From Bacteroidia bacterium (GTDB taxonomy: Bacteria; Bacteroidota; Bacteroidia; UKL13-3): a DNA stretch of 5,271 bases. The position numbers and the translations under genes are program-made. Position 1 is the first letter of the stretch, and each line of letters opens with the position of its first letter. Location of the stretch: NCBI GenBank assembly GCA_022402405.1, contig JAKRSG010000363.1, positions 1 through 5,271 on the forward strand. Reading direction: 5' to 3'. Positions 1 to 5,271 of this stretch are shown one piece after another. The notes beneath the pieces were generated by a model. The model was not told the DNA's origin, did no database searches, and was given only the letters and a program-made list of their open reading frames with translations.

Positions 1-361
1 CGCCAGAATGAAAGCCGAAGGCGAGGTTATCTTCTTGTTAGATGAGAAAGATTATTTGCCAGATTACCTAGAGTCTATGCCTAAAGAGATTTCCTTACCA
101 ACAAAAATGCAAACCCCAAACTCGCCAAAATACAAAACCATGTTTATAAAAGCGGGTAAAAAAGATAAGGTAAATAAGGTAGATATTGTTGGTTTTTTAA
201 TTCAGAAAGCCAACTTAACAAAGGAAGAAATTGGAAGAATAGAGGTGTTAGATCATTCTGCTTATGTGGCCGTAGATGCCAATAAAATTAAGCAGATTCT
301 AGCATTGGTTCAAACCGAAAAATTAAAAGGCAAAAAGATTAGAATGGAAATTGCTAGCTAA
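1..361 (+). CDS. DEAD-box RNA helicase, C-terminal end (5' partial)
   Basis: Only the last 119 codons are present; the reading frame runs off the left edge. The first two visible residues, Ala-Arg, followed by MKAEGEVIFLL, fit the end of helicase motif VI (HRxGRTAR) and the strand after it, so the Met at base 8 is internal and not a start. Bases ~125-358 encode a DbpA-type RNA-binding domain: the run FIKAGKKDKVNKVDIVGFL, then EEIGRIEVLDHSAYVAV and a basic end (KLKGKKIRMEIAS). This tail is known from DeaD/CsdA/DbpA-class helicases, which remodel structured RNA in ribosome assembly, cold adaptation and mRNA decay. The ATPase motifs lie outside the window, so the subfamily cannot be fixed. No strong terminator follows; a weak 7-bp stem (364-370 with 379-385) lacks a T tract. 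Confidence 0.9.
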   Translation, partial: ARMKAEGEVIFLLDEKDYLPDYLESMPKEISLPTKMQTPNSPKYKTMFIKAGKKDKVNKVDIVGFLIQKANLTKEEIGRIEVLDHSAYVAVDANKIKQILALVQTEKLKGKKIRMEIAS

Positions 362-399
362 AATAAATCGTGTTTACCCGATTTAAGTACCTGGCATTG

Positions 400-431
400 T
401 TTGCACCATAACACGGTGTGTAATACATTTG
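400..431 (+). promoter_or_regulatory. Bacteroidota-type promoter of the phospholipase/nuclease-like gene
   Basis: TTTG at 400-403 (the -33 box) is followed after 20 nt by TACATTTG at 424-431, a perfect match to the TAnnTTTG -7 box used by the primary sigma factor of Bacteroidota. The -7 box ends only 7 nt before the ATG at 439, so transcription should begin at or within a few bases of the start codon, giving a leaderless or nearly leaderless mRNA. The spacer contains a short dyad (CACC 404-407 with GGTG 415-418) that could bind a regulator but is too small to argue strongly. Confidence 0.7.
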
Positions 432-438
432 CCTTGCT

Positions 439-1419
439 ATGAAACCCATATTTACAAAACCCATTTTTGCGTATTTACTTGCTCTTTATTTCTGTCTGAA
501 CCCAAACATGAAGCTTAATGCGTGGGGATTTTATGCGCATCAAAAAATAAATAGATTGGCTGTTTTTTGTTTGCCTCCAGAGATGTTTCCGTTTTTTAAG
601 AAACATATAGATTATATAACAGAGCACGCCGTAGACCCCGATAAACGTAGGTATTTGGTGAGTGGAGAAGGAGAGAAGCACTTTATAGATATGGATCACT
701 ATGAACATGTTTTGCCATTTGATACCATACCCAAATCATATTCGAAAGCGGTAGAAAAATACAGCAAAGACTCCTTGCACGCGTATGGCATTGTGCCTTG
801 GAATATTCAATGGATGCTTAATAGTTTAACCGAGGCATTTGCCAGTAAAAATGAGGCAAAAATCTTAAAATATGCCGCCGAATTAGGTCACTACATTGGC
901 GATGCTCACGTGCCATTACATGTTACAGAAAACTATAATGGTCAGTTAACTAACCAACATGGCATTCATGGTTTTTTTGAAACCCGACTACCTGAATTAT
1001 TCTCAAACGATTTTGATTTTTTTGTGGGTCATGCTGCCTATATTACCCACCCACTAAACACTACTTGGCACATTATTGAAGAAAGTTTTGCCTCCCTCGA
1101 TTCTGTATTTTTATATGAAAAGAAAACCCATTCAGCATTTTCTGAACAGGCAAAATTTACCTATGAGCCTAAAGGCAACCAAATGCAAAAAGTGTATAGC
1201 AGAGATTTCTCAAAGCAATACCATCTATTTTTAAATGGTATGGTAGAAAGAAGAATGCGCGCAGCGGTGTTAGCTATAGCTTCCTTTTGGTATACCGCTT
1301 GGGTAAATGGTGGTCAGCCAAGTTTTGAAGAAATTCCAGTCCATAAAAGTGATACTGCGCAAATAGAAATTTTGCCACAGGGCTTTCCCGGCCAAATGTT
1401 GGGCCGACAAGAAGAATAA
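439..1419 (+). CDS. Secreted zinc-dependent phospholipase C / S1-P1 nuclease-like protein
   Basis: A 326-residue exported enzyme of the trinuclear-zinc fold shared by Bacillus cereus phospholipase C and S1/P1 nuclease. Residues 1-28 form a signal peptide (basic N-terminus, hydrophobic stretch 9-20); cleavage after Ala28 would leave Trp29 as the new N-terminus, which in this fold ligates zinc itself. The other ligands fall at family spacing: His34 (Trp+5, as in P1), Asp66 and His81, then LGHYIGDAHVPLH with His151, Asp155 and His161, then HGIHGFFE with His177 and Glu181. The final Glu resembles phospholipase C; the Trp-His and Asp-His spacings resemble P1 nuclease. Expected reaction is phosphodiester hydrolysis outside the cytoplasm, of either phospholipid or nucleic acid; the sequence does not decide which. 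The ATG at 439 is chosen because the next Met (residue 24) would lose the signal peptide. The tail after AWVNGGQPSFEE (~315-326) looks disordered. It probably forms its own transcription unit. Confidence 0.87.
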   Translation: MKPIFTKPIFAYLLALYFCLNPNMKLNAWGFYAHQKINRLAVFCLPPEMFPFFKKHIDYITEHAVDPDKRRYLVSGEGEKHFIDMDHYEHVLPFDTIPKSYSKAVEKYSKDSLHAYGIVPWNIQWMLNSLTEAFASKNEAKILKYAAELGHYIGDAHVPLHVTENYNGQLTNQHGIHGFFETRLPELFSNDFDFFVGHAAYITHPLNTTWHIIEESFASLDSVFLYEKKTHSAFSEQAKFTYEPKGNQMQKVYSRDFSKQYHLFLNGMVERRMRAAVLAIASFWYTAWVNGGQPSFEEIPVHKSDTAQIEILPQGFPGQMLGRQEE

Positions 1420-1461
1420 CTGTGACTTTTTTAGTAAACTTACCTTTAAAAATATGGTGGT

Positions 1462-1474
1462 TTATTGTGAATAA
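1462..1474. promoter_or_regulatory. Possible DnaA box / operator palindrome upstream of dnaN
   Basis: TTATTGTGAATAA is a perfect palindrome with 5-bp arms and a GTG centre. Its last nine bases, TGTGAATAA (1466-1474), are the complement of TTATTCACA, a perfect match to the DnaA box consensus TTATNCACA. It ends 6 nt before the -33 box of the dnaN promoter, a suitable place for a regulator. Only one such box is seen, so this is not an origin. It may be a DnaA control site, a site for another regulator, or chance in AT-rich DNA. Confidence 0.35.
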
Positions 1475-1480
1475 CTTGGT

Positions 1481-1511
1481 TTTGCTACTCGGTTGTAGCC
1501 CATTATTTTTG
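1481..1511 (+). promoter_or_regulatory. Bacteroidota-type promoter of dnaN
   Basis: TTTG at 1481-1484, a 19-nt spacer and TATTTTTG at 1504-1511 match the -33 and -7 (TAnnTTTG) consensus of Bacteroidota. Transcription would start near 1515-1519, leaving an untranslated leader of about 60-70 nt before the dnaN start. Together with the 159-nt gap this indicates that dnaN is transcribed independently of the upstream hydrolase gene, although no terminator is evident between them. Confidence 0.65.
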
Positions 1512-1578
1512 TTTTCATAGAAGTTAGGAATTTTAGGCTTTAATTTGCCTTCGGTTCAAACCAACAATTAAAAAAAGT

Positions 1579-2706
1579 ATGACCATGAAGTTTATAGTAA
1601 ATAGCAGTGTATTGTTACGCCATTTGTCGTATATCGATGGTGTTGTAGTGTCTAAACCAATTATTCCTATTCTGAATAATTTTCTTTTTGATATAAAAGA
1701 TGGAGTGCTAACCATTCATTCATCTGATTTAGAAACTACCATGAATACAAGTATTAAGGTAGATGCTAAAGAGGATGTTTCTATTGCTATTCCTTCTAAA
1801 ACTACATTAGAGTTATTAAAGACATTATCAGACCAGCCTTTAGCATTTTCTATAAACGAAGAAAAAGGTTCTGTAGAGATTAAATACGAAAGTGGTAGGT
1901 TTAAATTAACAGCTCAAAGAGGCGATGAGTTTCCTAAAACTCCCGTTTTAGAAGAGGCTAATAGCTTTGAAATAGGTGCCAAGATTTTACAAAAGGCCAT
2001 CAATAAAACCATATTCTCCACCAGTTCTGATGAGCTTCGTTTGAACCTAACGGGAGTTTATTTACAATTATTCAAAAACAACATCACATTTGTAGCAACG
2101 GATGCCAACAGATTGGTTCGTTTTACTAGAAATGATGTACAGCCAGGTATTGAAGATTCGTTTATCCTTCCTAAAAAGGCTCTAAACTTATTAAAATCTT
2201 GTTTGCCTAACGATGATACCAAAGTAAAGGTTTACTTTACTCATCAAAATGCTCACTTCCAAATAGGAGATGTGAATTTAATTTGTCGTTTAATCGACGA
2301 AAAATACCCTGATTACCGCGCGGTTATTCCAACAGAAAACCCAAATCAGTTAACAATAGATCGTGGCGAGTTTTTAATGGCTGTAAAGCGTGTAGCTATT
2401 ACTTCTAATAAATCTACTCATCAAATTCGTTTAAAAATGGCCGGCAGCGAACTTACCATCAGCGCAGAAGACATAGATTTTGAAAACGAATCTCAAGAGA
2501 AATTAAGTTGCGCATACGTGGGCGAAGACATGGAAATAGGTTTTAACTCTAAGTACTTCTTAGAAATGCTAAACACCATGGATGCCCCAGAAGTAACGTT
2601 AGAGTTATCTCAACCCAACAGAGCCGGCGTTATCGTCCCTTCAGCTCAAGAAACTGATGAAGACATCTTAATGCTCATCATGCCAATGATGTTGAATAGC
2701 TATTAA
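1579..2706 (+). CDS. dnaN: DNA polymerase III subunit beta (sliding clamp)
   Basis: The clamp is a homodimeric ring that encircles DNA in the cytoplasm, tethers the replicative polymerase and recruits repair and ligation partners. The 375 residues cover three clamp repeats, roughly 1-125, 130-250 and 253-375, at normal full length. Signatures include PILNNFLFDIKDGVLTIHSS (30-49), LTAQRGDEFP (110-119), FVATDANRLVRF (171-182) and the C-terminal IMPMMLNSY (367-375), whose Met-Pro-Met lines the partner-binding pocket; the His of the E. coli pocket (TDGHRL) is Asn177 here. Two starts compete: ATG 1579 and ATG 1585 two codons later. The second gives MKFIVNSS, closer to the usual start of the family, so the mature protein may be 373 residues. 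No Shine-Dalgarno is visible, only an A-rich run. dnaA is not in the window, so this is not the classic dnaA-dnaN origin cluster. Confidence 0.97.
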   Translation: MTMKFIVNSSVLLRHLSYIDGVVVSKPIIPILNNFLFDIKDGVLTIHSSDLETTMNTSIKVDAKEDVSIAIPSKTTLELLKTLSDQPLAFSINEEKGSVEIKYESGRFKLTAQRGDEFPKTPVLEEANSFEIGAKILQKAINKTIFSTSSDELRLNLTGVYLQLFKNNITFVATDANRLVRFTRNDVQPGIEDSFILPKKALNLLKSCLPNDDTKVKVYFTHQNAHFQIGDVNLICRLIDEKYPDYRAVIPTENPNQLTIDRGEFLMAVKRVAITSNKSTHQIRLKMAGSELTISAEDIDFENESQEKLSCAYVGEDMEIGFNSKYFLEMLNTMDAPEVTLELSQPNRAGVIVPSAQETDEDILMLIMPMMLNSY

Positions 2707-2789
2707 TTAATTAAAAATTAGGGATTACGAATTACGAATTAATTCCTTCATCCGTAATCCCTAATCCGTAATTCCTAATTCGTAATTAT
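2703..2789. repeat. AT-rich CGTAAT-unit repeat array, left block
   Basis: Starting on the dnaN stop codon, this block is made of short degenerate units in both orientations: GGATTACGAATTACG on the left, then CCGTAATCCCTAATCCGTAA and TTCCTAATTCGTAATTATT. A 13-bp perfect inverted repeat (2717-2729 with 2753-2765) and a second 12-bp one (2730-2741 with 2776-2787) allow alternative hairpins. It could act as a transcription terminator for dnaN, but there is no GC-rich stem with T tract. Arrays of this look are, from general knowledge, common between genes in Bacteroidota. Confidence 0.7.
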
Positions 2790-2990
2790 TGCTGTCCGGG
2801 GAAATCTTACTACAAACAAAGAGGTCCTTCGCTCCACTGCGTTACGCTCAGGATGACAATATTTTAGATCTAACAGGCCGGGGGCTTGGAGGCAGCTTCG
2901 CTGCCTCCAAGCCCCCGGCCGCTGAAAACAAGCGAGCACCGGGTCATTCAGAGCGATAGCGAAGAATCTCATTCTTTTTCCCGGACAGCA
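2790..2990. mobile_element. MITE/REP-like palindromic element with terminal inverted repeats
   Basis: The element is bounded by inverted repeats at 2790-2804 (TGCTGTCCGGGGAAA) and 2976-2990 (TTTTCCCGGACAGCA), which match at 14 of 15 positions. Inside these lie imperfect inverted repeats: 2821-2833 against 2958-2970 (11 of 13) and 2846-2857 against 2943-2954 (10 of 12). The centre is a perfect long hairpin (2876-2920). The trinucleotide ATT lies immediately outside GCTGTCC on the left (2788-2790) and outside GGACAGC on the right (2990-2992), a possible 3-bp target duplication. There is no transposase; any mobility would depend on an enzyme elsewhere. The piece around 2821-2858 (CCTTCGCT, CGCTCAGGATGACA) resembles a motif I recall as widespread between bacterial genes and often mis-annotated as short proteins. 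Its place between two convergent gene ends also suits a bidirectional terminator role. Confidence 0.65.
2876..2920. repeat. Perfect hairpin, 21-bp arms and 3-nt loop
   Basis: The left arm 2876-2896 is the exact reverse complement of the right arm 2900-2920; the loop is TTC at 2897-2899. The arms are strongly GC-rich (GGCCGGGGGC at the base, GGAGGCAGC at the tip), in sharp contrast to the AT-rich surroundings. Being symmetrical, it would fold in transcripts from either strand and could stop or protect both dnaN mRNA and the opposing operon mRNA. No T tract follows on either side, so it is not a standard intrinsic terminator. Confidence 0.85.
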
Positions 2991-3016
2991 TTGATCCGTA
3001 ATCCGTAATTAATTAA
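2991..3016. repeat. AT-rich CGTAAT-unit repeat array, right block
   Basis: ATCCGTAATCCGTAATT repeats the unit seen in the left block and continues into TAATTAATTAA (3006-3016), the exact reverse complement of TTAATTAATTA at 2703-2713. The block runs over the stop codon (3009-3011) and last two codons of the convergent barrel gene. The two blocks therefore look like one array split by the palindromic element, or like outer flanks of one composite element. Confidence 0.6.
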
Positions 3017-4229
3017 CCGGTATTCTCGCTAATTGCAACTTACCATTAACTTTCTTGATTACTTTGTTAAAATCATCTGGGAAATAGCCTGAGGTTTTAA
3101 CACGGCGGAAGTAGTTGAGTGGGTCGCCTCCAATAAATAAGCCCATCGTGTTTGCATTAGTATTAAATGGTTTTCCTAACTGCACAAAGTTTTTATCATA
3201 GAGGTATAACCCATAATCGGGCTTGCGGGTATAATCCGAAACATCTTCTACAAAGGCACCAATAAAATAATTTGTTGAATCGAAGTCCACATTAGGTTTT
3301 GGTGTTAAATTATCCTGCACAAATACATTTTCAAACTGGCCTTTAGCCACCGCATTGGCATTCGAATTCATAAAAAACTCTACTCTACAAAAATCAAAAT
3401 GCGTACGAAATGCTCTTATGATATTTTCATTAGTTTGTCTCTGCAGGTTTCTCACAAACTCAGCATCCTCCACTTTTTTCTCAGCTACCAAATAAGATAT
3501 CAGTTTTTCATCAGGCTCCTCTAGCATCACAAGAAGTGTTCCGCTGGCTTTGCGATTCATTTCCGAAACCAAATTACGCTCATCTTTTATTAGCTTATCC
3601 TTTATGCGCACTGCGCTTAACCTAAGTGCGACTTCCACAGCACTTGGTCGGCCATTAAACACTTTAGCATTCGTTTTGTTGGTAAAACTGTGCGCGTATC
3701 TTAATTCCAAATTGGCTACCTCACCCATGTTAACAGACACACCTATGATAGCAGAATAATCTAATCTGCCAATTTTATTTACATTCTGCGAATCCTGCAA
3801 AATATCTTGATAAGCCCCATAATTTAAAATACTCGATTGAGTAAAACTTAAGTAGGAGGGTCTGAACCCAATAAACAATCTCAAGTCATCGCTCATTTGA
3901 TCGGGAACATAATTTAGGTAAGCAGAAAAATCAATATAATTACCTTGATATCTTTTGTCGCTCATCACATCTCTAATCCCTAACCAAGTAATTCCAGCTT
4001 CTAAAGTATAATCTAACCTATTAAGATACCTATTACTATGATAAGGACTTATCGGATTTTGAAAATAGGCAGCTAAGCTTCCCATTCCTCTACCTGAATA
4101 ATTCTCATGAGTAACATTTATAGTGGTGATATTACCACCAACAACCATCCCAAAATTGGGTTCATACAGCCTTTGAGCAAGCATTTGCAGAGGTAAGAAA
4201 CAAATTAGCAGTAAAATTTTATTTTTCAT
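3009..4229 (-). CDS. Secreted two-domain protein: outer-membrane beta-barrel-like N-terminus plus uncharacterised C-terminal domain
   Basis: The 406-residue product has a signal peptide (residues 1-18, Lys-rich start then LLLICFLPLQMLA) with likely cleavage before Gln19. Residues ~20-210 show alternating aromatic/hydrophobic strands with turns, as in porT-like barrels of Bacteroidota: FGMVVGGNITTINV, YTLEAGITWLGI, LRLFIGFRPSYLSF, YSAIIGVSVNMG, ANLELRYAHSF and VEVALRLSAVRI. Residues ~225-400 form a separate region that I place only loosely: TLLVMLEE, a helical stretch with QRQTNENIIRAFRTHF, then FDFCRVEFFMNS (278-289), NVFVQDNL, TNYFIGAFVED and a closing FNKVIKKVNGKLQL. I recall similar stand-alone secreted proteins in Bacteroidota, but no function. 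The single Cys281 is unpaired after export. The start overlaps the end of queG by 11 bp, so translation is probably coupled. No catalytic motif is seen. Confidence 0.75.
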   Translation of the reverse strand: MKNKILLLICFLPLQMLAQRLYEPNFGMVVGGNITTINVTHENYSGRGMGSLAAYFQNPISPYHSNRYLNRLDYTLEAGITWLGIRDVMSDKRYQGNYIDFSAYLNYVPDQMSDDLRLFIGFRPSYLSFTQSSILNYGAYQDILQDSQNVNKIGRLDYSAIIGVSVNMGEVANLELRYAHSFTNKTNAKVFNGRPSAVEVALRLSAVRIKDKLIKDERNLVSEMNRKASGTLLVMLEEPDEKLISYLVAEKKVEDAEFVRNLQRQTNENIIRAFRTHFDFCRVEFFMNSNANAVAKGQFENVFVQDNLTPKPNVDFDSTNYFIGAFVEDVSDYTRKPDYGLYLYDKNFVQLGKPFNTNANTMGLFIGGDPLNYFRRVKTSGYFPDDFNKVIKKVNGKLQLARIPVN

Positions 4230-5163
4230 TTGCGTTGTTTAAAATAAAGTCAATGTTTCTCTTTAAACCGTTGTATTTAGTTCTTTTAATAGGAGAATTT
4301 TTAAGCAATTTATTAAAAATTTCCTCACTAATATCTATCCAATCTTTCGTATTCATATCTTTTAAAATTGGGTTTGGTTCGAACCGAGGCTCTTGATGCT
4401 TTTTGGCAAATCTATTCCATGGACAAACATCCATGCAAACATCACAACCAAAAATCCAATTATCTGTTTTGCCATTAAACTCAGAGGGAATAGCATCCTT
4501 TAACTCGATAGTAAGATAACTGATACATTTACTGCCATCAACCTTATGAGGTTCGTAAATAGCCTGTGTAGGACAAGCATCTATACAAGCAGTACAAGTA
4601 CCGCAATGATCGGTAACGGGAGCATCTGTTTCTAAATCTAAATCAATGATAATCTCACTTAAAAAGAAGAAACTACCAGCTTTTTTGTGGATGATATTTC
4701 CGTTTTTTCCGAGCCAACCTAGTCCGCTTTTTTGAGCCCAAGCCTTCTCCAAAACCGGAGCAGAGTCTACAAAAACTCTCGCACTTACCTCGCCAATTTT
4801 TGATTGAATAAAAGACAAAAGCTCATAAAGCTTATCTTTTACTACATAATGATAATCCTCTCCATACGCATATTTCGAAATCTTTAACTCAGGGGTGCCA
4901 ATTCCAGGCTCAGGATTATAGAAATTATATAATAAGCTGATAACGGATTTAGCACCTGGGACAAGTAGTTGAGGGTTTAATCGCATATCGAAATAATTTT
5001 CCATATATGCCATTTTCCCATTTCTATTTTCTTTAAGCCAAGTCTCTAAACGAGGTGCTTCCTCGCTTAAAAACTCAGCTTTTGAAATGCCGCACGACTC
5101 AAAGCCCAAGCGCTTAGCCTCAGTTTTTATTAGGTTTGCGTATGTGGCTGCAGAAAATTTCAA
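4219..5163 (-). CDS. queG: Epoxyqueuosine reductase, TTG start
   Basis: This cytoplasmic cobalamin- and iron-sulfur-dependent enzyme performs the last step of queuosine synthesis, reducing epoxyqueuosine at wobble position 34 of the tRNAs for Asp, Asn, His and Tyr. In 314 residues it shows the cobalamin-domain run KYAYGEDYHYVVKDKLYELL (97-116), the catalytic Asp133 in FVDSAPVLEKAWAQKSGLGW (131-150), GKNGN (152-156), and eight Cys for two [4Fe-4S] clusters: CGTCTACIDACP (Cys187, 190, 193, 197) and Cys213 with CDVCMDVCP (Cys240, 243, 247). It is shorter than E. coli QueG (379 residues) and lacks the HEAT-like C-terminal extension. The start is TTG at 5163: TAA lies directly upstream in the same frame and the next Met (residue 51) would remove conserved sequence. 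GAAGAAG about 11 nt upstream is a possible weak ribosome site. The gene sits in the middle of a tight - strand operon. Confidence 0.96.
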   Translation of the reverse strand: MKFSAATYANLIKTEAKRLGFESCGISKAEFLSEEAPRLETWLKENRNGKMAYMENYFDMRLNPQLLVPGAKSVISLLYNFYNPEPGIGTPELKISKYAYGEDYHYVVKDKLYELLSFIQSKIGEVSARVFVDSAPVLEKAWAQKSGLGWLGKNGNIIHKKAGSFFFLSEIIIDLDLETDAPVTDHCGTCTACIDACPTQAIYEPHKVDGSKCISYLTIELKDAIPSEFNGKTDNWIFGCDVCMDVCPWNRFAKKHQEPRFEPNPILKDMNTKDWIDISEEIFNKLLKNSPIKRTKYNGLKRNIDFILNNANEK

Positions 5164-5254
5164 TTATAAAATAACTTCTTCACCTTTGGCATTCATAAAC
5201 TTAAAGTCTACCAAATGCAAACGTTGGTTCGGTACAATTTTAATCCATTGTTTA
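5164..5254 (-). CDS. C-terminal end of unidentified protein (5' partial)
   Basis: Reading the - strand from just inside the adapter gives 29 codons beginning KQWIKIVPNQRLHLVDFK and ending NAKGEEVIL, then TAA at 5164-5166. This stop codon is followed at once, in the same frame, by the TTG start of queG, the tight stop-to-start junction of co-translated genes. The composition looks like genuine coding sequence with alternating strand-like residues, but the fragment is too short to name. The base at 5254 is the third position of the preceding codon, and the rest of the gene is lost at the contig end. Confidence 0.6.
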
Positions 5255-5271
5255 AGATCGGAAGAGCGTCG
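5255..5271. other. Illumina TruSeq adapter remnant at contig end
   Basis: The final 17 bases, AGATCGGAAGAGCGTCG, are identical to the start of the standard Illumina TruSeq adapter read through from short inserts. They are a sequencing artefact and should be trimmed. Genomic sequence ends at about 5254, with one base of uncertainty because the adapter begins with A and the preceding base is also A. Confidence 0.95.

Noticed and set aside
364..385. Possible terminator after the helicase gene (TAAATCG / CGATTTA stem)
   Set aside because: The 7-bp stem is AT-rich, has an 8-nt loop and no T tract; too weak to call.
475..708. A 77-codon open frame on the - strand
   Set aside because: Lies entirely opposite the well-supported zinc hydrolase gene; no recognisable domain.
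1540..1547. TTAATTTG as an alternative -7 box for dnaN
   Set aside because: One mismatch to TAnnTTTG and no TTTG at the right distance upstream (nearest is 28 nt away); the 1481-1511 pair fits far better.
1420..1578. Replication origin next to dnaN
   Set aside because: Only one DnaA-box match and no dnaA gene or clustered AT-rich unwinding repeats; insufficient for an origin.
1533..1715. A 60-codon open frame on the - strand
   Set aside because: Covers the dnaN start and its leader in antisense; no domain or promoter support.
2775..2972. A 65-codon open frame on the - strand (contains CHPERNAVERRTSLF)
   Set aside because: It lies almost wholly inside the palindromic element and is produced by its inverted repeats; peptides of this look are common mis-annotations of intergenic repeats.
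2703..3016. CRISPR-like array
   Set aside because: Units are short, degenerate, present in both orientations and without regular spacers; no cas genes nearby.
3550..3759. A 69-codon open frame on the + strand
   Set aside because: Antisense shadow of the barrel gene with no own features.

Overview
The window reads as one end of a short-read contig from a low-GC member of the phylum Bacteroidota. This rests on three things: two good matches to the Bacteroidota promoter (TTTG, 19-20 nt, TAnnTTTG), the lack of clear Shine-Dalgarno sequences before the genes, and protein types typical of the phylum (a DnaN ending MPMMLNSY, a helicase with a DbpA-type RNA-binding tail, a secreted two-part barrel protein). 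I cannot place it below phylum. The last 17 bases (5255-5271) match the Illumina TruSeq adapter and are not biological.

Layout. The left half is on the + strand: the 3' end of a DEAD-box RNA helicase (1-361), a secreted zinc-dependent phospholipase C / S1-P1 nuclease-like enzyme (439-1419) with its own promoter almost touching its start codon, and dnaN, the DNA polymerase III sliding clamp (1579-2706), with a promoter and a possible DnaA box upstream. The right half is on the - strand: the last 29 codons of an unidentified gene (5164-5254), queG for epoxyqueuosine reductase (4219-5163, TTG start), and an outer-membrane barrel protein with an uncharacterised C-terminal domain (3009-4229). These three are packed without gaps (stop codon directly followed by a start codon, then an 11-bp overlap) and look like one operon.

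The halves converge on a 302-bp intergenic region (2707-3008) that is almost entirely repeat. AT-rich arrays of CGTAAT-like units flank a roughly 200-bp element with 15-bp terminal inverted repeats, imperfect inner inverted repeats and a perfect 21-bp-arm hairpin at its centre. It looks like a non-autonomous, MITE- or REP-like palindromic element and is the least explained part of the window.

The genes do not form one pathway: RNA remodelling, a secreted hydrolase, replication, tRNA wobble-base modification and an envelope protein sit side by side. I see no defence system, CRISPR array, RNA gene or intact transposase.
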